A DNA stretch of 64,000 nt from Salininema proteolyticum (GTDB taxonomy: Bacteria; Actinomycetota; Actinomycetes; Mycobacteriales; Micromonosporaceae). The stretch lies in contig NZ_JBHUNX010000001.1 of assembly GCF_042685645.1 (NCBI RefSeq), forward strand, positions 3,038,001 through 3,102,000, written 5' to 3'. The notes below the pieces were generated by a model. It was given only the letters and a program-made list of their open reading frames with translations, was not told the origin of the DNA and did no database searches. Shown one piece after another: positions 59,396 to 64,000 of this stretch (positions are counted from its first letter, which is position 1; every line of letters begins with the position of its first letter). The translations under genes were made by a program, and so were the position numbers.

Positions 59396-60358
59396 ATGTC
59401 CCTCGAGACCCATCTCCCCCTGCGCGGGCACCGCGACTTCTCGATCCTGTGGACGGGGCGCGCGGTGAACCAGCTCGGCACCGCCGTCGGATCGGTGGCG
59501 CTTCCCGTTCTCGCGGTGACCGTCCTGCACGCCTCGCCGCTGCAGGTATCTCTGCTGTCGGCCGTCTCCACCCTCACGGTCCTGCTGCTGTCCTTCCCCG
59601 TCGGCCTCTACGCCGAGCACCGCCGCAAGCGTCCGGTGATGATCGCCGCCGACCTGGTCCGCTTCTCCGCCCTGGCCTCCGTGGCCGTGCTCGGCTACCT
59701 GGATCTGCTGACCCTGGGCGTGCTGTACGCCGTGTCCTTCGTCAACGGCGCCTGCCAGATCGCGTTCATGTCGGCCTCGCAGGCGCACGTCAAGGCCCTG
59801 GTCGGCCCCGACCGCCTGGCCGACGCGCACGGCAAGCTGCAGTCCACCACGTGGCTGAGCATCTCCGTGGGGCCTTCCCTGGGCGGACTCCTCGTCTCCG
59901 CGCTCGGGGCTCTGACCGGGTATCTCGTCCACGCGGTGTCGTTCCTCGCCGCCGCCCTCTCCCTGCCGCTCCTGCGACAGCCCGAGCCGGAGCCTCCGAA
60001 GCCGGACAGGGGCGGCTACCGCGAGGAGCTTCTGGCGGGCCTCCGCTGCCCCTGGTACTTTCTGATCCCGCTGGCCGTGCCGGGCTACGCGGGCGTGGTC
60101 ATCGTGTGCGTCGGGTTCGGCGGGCAGCTGGTATTCGCGGCGCTGGCCAACGCGACCATGTCGACCTACCGCCAGTCGGTCACCCCCGACGACCTCATGA
60201 CGCGGGTGGGTTCGCTGTGGTCGTTCGCCACCACCGCCCTGCAGCCGCTCTTCATCGTGGCGGGCGGCGTTCTGGCCACCGCCGTGGGCAACAGGCCGAC
60301 GCTCGCCGTCGCGGCGACCCTCATGGCCGGGGCGACCCTCCTGCTCCCGAGGCGTTGA
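59396..60358 (+). CDS. shortened MFS transporter
   Basis: 320 residues; ATG six bases after TAGACT. The first half is a normal MFS_3 type protein (FSILWTGRAVNQLGTAVGSV, VSLLSAVSTLTVLLLSFPVG, AEHRRKRPVMIAADLVRF, VGPDRLADAHGKLQSTTWLS). After LLAGLRCPWYFLIPLAVPGY about 80-90 residues expected for helices 7-9 are missing; the protein resumes with TYRQSVTPDDLMTRVGSLW. The frame is intact. This is an in-frame internal deletion; transport function is doubtful. Confidence 0.8.
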   Translation: MSLETHLPLRGHRDFSILWTGRAVNQLGTAVGSVALPVLAVTVLHASPLQVSLLSAVSTLTVLLLSFPVGLYAEHRRKRPVMIAADLVRFSALASVAVLGYLDLLTLGVLYAVSFVNGACQIAFMSASQAHVKALVGPDRLADAHGKLQSTTWLSISVGPSLGGLLVSALGALTGYLVHAVSFLAAALSLPLLRQPEPEPPKPDRGGYREELLAGLRCPWYFLIPLAVPGYAGVVIVCVGFGGQLVFAALANATMSTYRQSVTPDDLMTRVGSLWSFATTALQPLFIVAGGVLATAVGNRPTLAVAATLMAGATLLLPRR

Positions 60359-60391
60359 TCGGCCTTCCTCCCGGACGCTTAAAATGGACGC

Positions 60392-60958
60392 ATGTTCGAA
60401 CTACCGTTGAAGGACAACGCCGTCCTCCGCCCGCTGGAACCCTGGCGCGCCGAGGAATTCCTGGAGAACATGGACCGCTCCCGCGACCACATCTCCCCGT
60501 GGGTCGGTGCCACTTTCCCCGCCTCCACACTCGACGAGGCGCGCGCCGTGCTGCAGCGCTATGCGGACGGTGCGGCCAAGGACAGGCAGCGGATCTACGG
60601 GATCTGGCTGGACGGGGTCCTCGTGGGCGGCACCATGTTCGTCTCCTTCGACGCCGCCGACGGCGTCTGCGAGGTCGGAGTGTGGCTGCAGCCCGACGCC
60701 GAGGGACAGGGCCTGGTCACCATGGCGGTGGAGAAGCTGCTGGAATGGGCCTTCGAGGTCCGCGGGCTGGTCCGGGCCGAATGGCGCACGATCCCGGAGA
60801 ACGGTCCCAGCGTCGCCGTCGCCGAACGGCTCGAGATGCGGCGCGAGGGGCTGCTGCGCCAACTGACTCCGCGCGGAGGCGGCCGTGCCGACGAGGCGAT
60901 CTACGCGATCCTGGCCGACGAGTGGCGCGAGCGGAGGTCCTCGGCCGGAAGCCGTTGA
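60392..60958 (+). CDS. RimJ/RimL-type GNAT acetyltransferase
   Basis: 188 residues; ATG six bases after TAAAAT (60380-60385), leaderless type. It begins NAVLRPLEPWRAEEFLENMD and contains DGVLVGGTMFVSFD, CEVGVWLQPDAEGQGLVTMA with the acetyl-CoA loop, and RAEWRTIPENGPSVAVAERL. Similar proteins acetylate N-termini of ribosomal proteins or small amines; the target is unknown. It is a single-gene transcript between the MFS and Rieske genes. Confidence 0.87.
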   Translation: MFELPLKDNAVLRPLEPWRAEEFLENMDRSRDHISPWVGATFPASTLDEARAVLQRYADGAAKDRQRIYGIWLDGVLVGGTMFVSFDAADGVCEVGVWLQPDAEGQGLVTMAVEKLLEWAFEVRGLVRAEWRTIPENGPSVAVAERLEMRREGLLRQLTPRGGGRADEAIYAILADEWRERRSSAGSR

Positions 60959-61058
60959 CCCGTCCGCAGCCCGGCCGGACGCGGTCTGTAGCGTCCGGCA
61001 CAGTTACCGCACGCACACGGCCGCCGGATCGGGCCGTCGGCGGCGTTAGAGTGACATC

Positions 61059-61499
61059 ATGCGCGAAGAGAACGACTCGGCGGCCAGGAGGCTGGCCCTG
61101 GATACCGTCACCTCGCGGCGCGCGATGCTCTGCGGGTTGGCCGGCGCGGGAGCTCTGGGCGCCCTGTCGGCCTGTAGCGGCTGCGGACGGGCCGCCCTGG
61201 ACCTCGATCCCGAGCGGCCCCTCGCCGCCGTGTCCGACGTTCCCGTCGGAGGCGGCCTGGTGGTCGACGACGAGGTGGTCGTCGTGCAGCCGGTCGAGGG
61301 CGAGTTCGCCGCCTTCGACGCGCGGTGCACCCACGAGAACGGCATCGTCCAGGCCCCGGATTCCGAGGGGTTGATGGTCTGCCCCCGGCACTACTCCAAG
61401 TTCGACATTGAAGGCTCGGTCGTCTCCGGGCCGGCGGACAGCGGTCTGAAGGCCGTCGAGGTGTCCGTGGCGGACGGAGAGGTCTTCCCCGCCGCATAG
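61059..61499 (+). CDS. Rieske [2Fe-2S] lipoprotein, copy 1
   Basis: 146 residues; ATG six bases after TAGAGT (61047-61052). The export signal has a twin-Arg-like SRRAMLCGLAGAG and a lipobox LSAC (36-39), so it is probably exported folded, via Tat, and lipid-anchored at Cys39. Rieske ligands: Cys90 and His92 in CTHENG, Cys108 and His111 in CPRHYSKF. Redox partner unknown; no oxidase or oxygenase subunit is adjacent. It is the shorter of a tandem pair. Confidence 0.88.
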   Translation: MREENDSAARRLALDTVTSRRAMLCGLAGAGALGALSACSGCGRAALDLDPERPLAAVSDVPVGGGLVVDDEVVVVQPVEGEFAAFDARCTHENGIVQAPDSEGLMVCPRHYSKFDIEGSVVSGPADSGLKAVEVSVADGEVFPAA

Positions 61500-61663
61500 A
61501 CCGGTCGTACGTCGTCGCCGGGATTCGAAGCGGATAACCCTCTTCGCGGGAACCCGGCCCGTTAGGCCCTCTCTCTGACACGGCGCAAGTTCCTCCCGAC
61601 GATGAAACGGCTTGGCGGGGAGGGACGATGCTGATGCCGCCCGACAGCGGATACAGTGTTGAA

Positions 61664-62164
61664 ATGGATGGAGAGACGAACACCGATGCACGCCTGATCG
61701 CCTTGCGCACGCTCGCTTCTCGGCGTGCCGCCGTCTGCGGACTGGCCGGTGCGGGAGCCCTCGCGGCACTCGGCGCCTGCGGAACCAAGGAGGCCCCGAA
61801 CACCGATCCGTCCGCCGAGGAGAGCGCCGGCGCCGACGAGTCGGAGAGCACGGACCAACAGTCGGAGTCCGCTTCCGAAGAGCCGGAGGCCCTCGCGGCT
61901 ACCTCCGACGTTCCCGTCGGGGGCGGCGTCGTCGTGGAGGACTTCGTGATCGTGCAACCCGAAGAGGGGGACTTCGCCGCGTTCAACGCGCACTGCCCGC
62001 ACGAGGGCACGGTGGTGCAGGCGCCGGACGACCAGGGGACGATAGTCTGCCCCAACCACTTCAGCGAGTTCACCATCGAAGGCGAGCTGCAGAAGGGACC
62101 GGCCGACGCCGGCCTGGGAGTCGTGGAGATCGAGGTGGCCGACGACAAGATCTACCTCGCCTGA
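61664..62164 (+). CDS. Rieske [2Fe-2S] lipoprotein, copy 2
   Basis: 166 residues. I choose ATG 61664 because TACAGT ends six bases before it (61652-61657). Twin-Arg-like SRRAAVCGLAGAG and lipobox LGAC (36-39) as in copy 1. An acidic Ser/Glu linker of about 30 residues (EESAGADESESTDQQSES) follows, absent in copy 1. Rieske ligands: Cys111 and His113 in CPHEG, Cys129 and His132 in CPNHFSEF. The second loop differs from copy 1, so the potentials may differ. Confidence 0.88.
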   Translation: MDGETNTDARLIALRTLASRRAAVCGLAGAGALAALGACGTKEAPNTDPSAEESAGADESESTDQQSESASEEPEALAATSDVPVGGGVVVEDFVIVQPEEGDFAAFNAHCPHEGTVVQAPDDQGTIVCPNHFSEFTIEGELQKGPADAGLGVVEIEVADDKIYLA

Positions 62165-62287
62165 CCGCGAGGCCACCGCCCGGCGATCTGAACGAGCGGC
62201 AGACCGGGAGAGAGGCGATCGCCGCCAGGCATTGCGAGCTGGGTGCGAGAGAACTCATCGACCGCCCGGCACCGGTCCGCCCCGCCC

Positions 62288-64000
62288 TCAGGCGTGGCGG
62301 ACGGCGAGCTGCCCGAGGACCTCTACCGGATCCCCTATCCTGTCGTTCCCCGATTCCTTCTCCCGCACCGTGAAGGACCGACCGTCGTAGGTCGTGAAGG
62401 TGACGTGGAGGTGCAACCGGAGTTTCATATCGGCGGAGACGATCTCCTCGTAGGGCAGCCAAACGGCGCCGTCCCTTTCCGCCAGCGCCCGCAAGGATCC
62501 GGCCCTGTCCACCAGGATCCGCAGTTCCTCGTCGCCGCGCCCGAGCCCACGTGCGAAGGGCAGGAACAGCAGTCCCGTGGTGGCGACGAAGAGGTGCACG
62601 TCCTTGCGGCCGAGCTTGGCCCGGTGCAGCCCGGCCACCAGCTCCGCTCGCTCCTTGGTGGCCTCGGCGGTCGTATCGCCCTCGGACGGAACGCCCTTGG
62701 CGACGTCGACTCCCAGAGCCTCCAGGTACGGCCGTAGCGAAGCGGCCTCTCCACGGCCCGCGTCGAGGGCCACGGCGGCCAGCTCCTCGACCGGGAACGG
62801 CTCTCCGTCCGCCCCCACCGCGTCGATACCGGCGTCCCACCGCAGCCGGTACCGCATGGCGCCGGATTCGCGGGCGGTCCTGGCGATGAGGGCCGCCGCC
62901 CCCTCGTCCGGGAAATGGTGCGTGCGGAGATGGTCCAGGTACTCCTCGACCGCCAGGGGCCCTCTGGAGGAGGCTTCCTCCAGAGCGGTCAGGAAGTCGT
63001 CGAAGGTCGCGCCCTCCTTGCCGCCGGCTCGCGCCAGCGCCCGGTAGGCGCGGTCGGCGGCCTCGGCGGTCCGGCGGTCCATCGCCTCCGCCCCGGCCGT
63101 CTCCCAGTCCAGGGCGGAAGACTCGTCCCCCAGCCAGTCCCGCTCGACTTCGGCCCTCCGAACGGGGAAATCGTCGATGAGAGCGGTAGCGGGCCTCTCG
63201 TCCACGGCCCGTTCCCCATCGGGCAGCCCCGCCAGGACCGCGATACGGGTCAGCGTCGCCGGATGCGAATCGTGGCACCCGGTCCGCTGCTCCCGCATCC
63301 GCGACTCGTAGAAGGCGTCGATGGCCGTGGAACGCGCTTCGACCAGGAGGGGGAATCCGCTCAAGGGCTCCTTCGGACGGACGCCGGCGGCCATGGACCA
63401 GTGGAGGTAGTCGGACAGGAACACCTGCCACCCGGCGGAGTACGCCTCCATGTCGCGCAACGCGCTCCGCATGGCGCTCGACCCCGCGGCGACGGCGGCG
63501 ATCCGGTCGGCCTCCAGCTCCTGGGAACGGCGGATCGCGTTGGACACGGCCGAATAGAACAGCGCGTAGCCCTTGAACACCCACGTCGCTGGGTTGTACG
63601 GGCGGGAACGGAGCGCCCGGAGCAGGAGTCCGACGGCGTAGCCGCCCCGCATGTTGACCACGCCCAGGCGGGTGTGCGAGGCGGAGAAGTGGCCCAGTTC
63701 GTGGGCCAGCACCGCACGCAGCTGGGAAGCGTTGAGGCACAGGGCCAGCGGAAGCCCGATGGACAGGTGGCGCCTGCCCCCGAGGAGCCCGAGGGCCTTG
63801 GCCTCCTCGACGACCCCGGCGTTGAAGTCGGCGTCGAGCCGGATCTCGTCGGGCGGCCGGGTGTCGGCTTCCCGAGCGAGCTCCTCGACTTCCGCCCACA
63901 GTTCGGGAGCCTCCTCGCGGGTGACGGCGACGCCCTTCGGCGCGAAGGGCGGCACGCGCAGCGACCGCCAGAGGGCACCGGCGATGACCGCGACGAGAGC
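62288..64000 (-). CDS. M48-type membrane metalloprotease (5' end outside window)
   Basis: At least 571 residues; the frame continues past the window edge through a hydrophobic stretch (LVAVIAGALWRSLR), so the start is not here. It has the zinc protease motif AVLAHELGHFSASH and the downstream ligand region RRSQELEADRIAAVAAGSSA, as in M48 (HtpX/Ste24) proteases. The C-terminal half (about 330 residues, e.g. DVHLFVATTGLLFLPFARGL and TFTTYDGRSFTVREKES) is a non-peptidase domain I do not recognise. Probably membrane-bound with the protease site cytoplasmic. Confidence 0.85.
   Translation of the reverse strand, partial: ALVAVIAGALWRSLRVPPFAPKGVAVTREEAPELWAEVEELAREADTRPPDEIRLDADFNAGVVEEAKALGLLGGRRHLSIGLPLALCLNASQLRAVLAHELGHFSASHTRLGVVNMRGGYAVGLLLRALRSRPYNPATWVFKGYALFYSAVSNAIRRSQELEADRIAAVAAGSSAMRSALRDMEAYSAGWQVFLSDYLHWSMAAGVRPKEPLSGFPLLVEARSTAIDAFYESRMREQRTGCHDSHPATLTRIAVLAGLPDGERAVDERPATALIDDFPVRRAEVERDWLGDESSALDWETAGAEAMDRRTAEAADRAYRALARAGGKEGATFDDFLTALEEASSRGPLAVEEYLDHLRTHHFPDEGAAALIARTARESGAMRYRLRWDAGIDAVGADGEPFPVEELAAVALDAGRGEAASLRPYLEALGVDVAKGVPSEGDTTAEATKERAELVAGLHRAKLGRKDVHLFVATTGLLFLPFARGLGRGDEELRILVDRAGSLRALAERDGAVWLPYEEIVSADMKLRLHLHVTFTTYDGRSFTVREKESGNDRIGDPVEVLGQLAVRHA

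Noticed and set aside
1..64000. tRNA or rRNA genes
   Set aside because: I saw no cloverleaf-like segment with the usual T-loop sequence in the intergenic regions I examined; a covariance search was not possible.

Overview
The window is a 64 kb piece of a high-GC actinobacterial chromosome. The evidence is the gene set and layout: an actinobacterial his operon with PriA and a small membrane ORF between hisB and hisH, a ftsQ-ftsZ-yggS-sepF-yggT-divIVA division cluster followed by a Lys/Ala-rich DksA-like protein, lspA and rluD, an LAxTG-type sortase substrate, and RidA, DUF5685, DUF2567 and RSH proteins. A genus cannot be fixed from the sequence alone. Many genes have a TANNNT box almost exactly six bases before the start codon, as expected of leaderless actinobacterial transcripts.

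Layout. 1-5 kb (mostly minus): two tandem DUF5685 paralogues (the first cut by the window edge; the second with a very Cys-rich tail), an orphan ORF, a basic hypothetical protein whose frame runs open into a RidA domain, and two tandem VOC proteins. 5.4-10 kb (minus): hisD-hisC-hisB-small TM protein-hisH-priA. 10-12 kb: a DUF2567 membrane protein and a proline-rich ParA/MinD-like ATPase. 12.6-19.5 kb (plus): a complete histidine degradation operon hutU-(M20 amidohydrolase)-hutF-hutI-hutH closed by a terminator. 19.8-34 kb: an accessory stretch with a surface lectin-like LAVTG protein, a degenerate protein kinase, a DUF1349 protein, a group II intron with its reverse transcriptase, a winged-helix/zinc protein, an AAA/DUF234-like ATPase behind an AT-rich promoter, a membrane protein, a Nudix hydrolase, a TetR-SGNH hydrolase pair with tandem operators, an acidic calcium-type repeat protein and a small secreted protein. 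34-37.9 kb: two acetyltransferases, a secreted GDPD-lamin-tail protein and a TetR/hypothetical coupled pair. 37.9-47.2 kb (minus): rluD, lspA, dksA-like, a membrane protein with an Ada-like zinc motif, divIVA, yggT, sepF, yggS, ftsZ, ftsQ. 47.5-50.5 kb (minus): leuS, preceded by a promoter, an 11-codon leader peptide with three consecutive Leu codons, and mutually exclusive hairpins ending in a U-tract terminator. 50.6-55.3 kb (plus): moxR-DUF58-transglutaminase. 55.4-62.2 kb (plus): a DEDDh/GIY-YIG UvrC-like nuclease, a short RSH protein, a shortened MFS protein, an acetyltransferase and two tandem Rieske lipoproteins. 62.3-64 kb (minus): an M48-type metalloprotease running off the window.

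Most useful findings: the leuS attenuator; the antisense group II intron that separates a palindrome-rich region from the winged-helix gene; the Cys-rich DUF5685 pair; a probable CTG start of lspA; the stop-less junction into RidA; and the tandem Rieske lipoproteins. No tRNA, rRNA or CRISPR array was seen.
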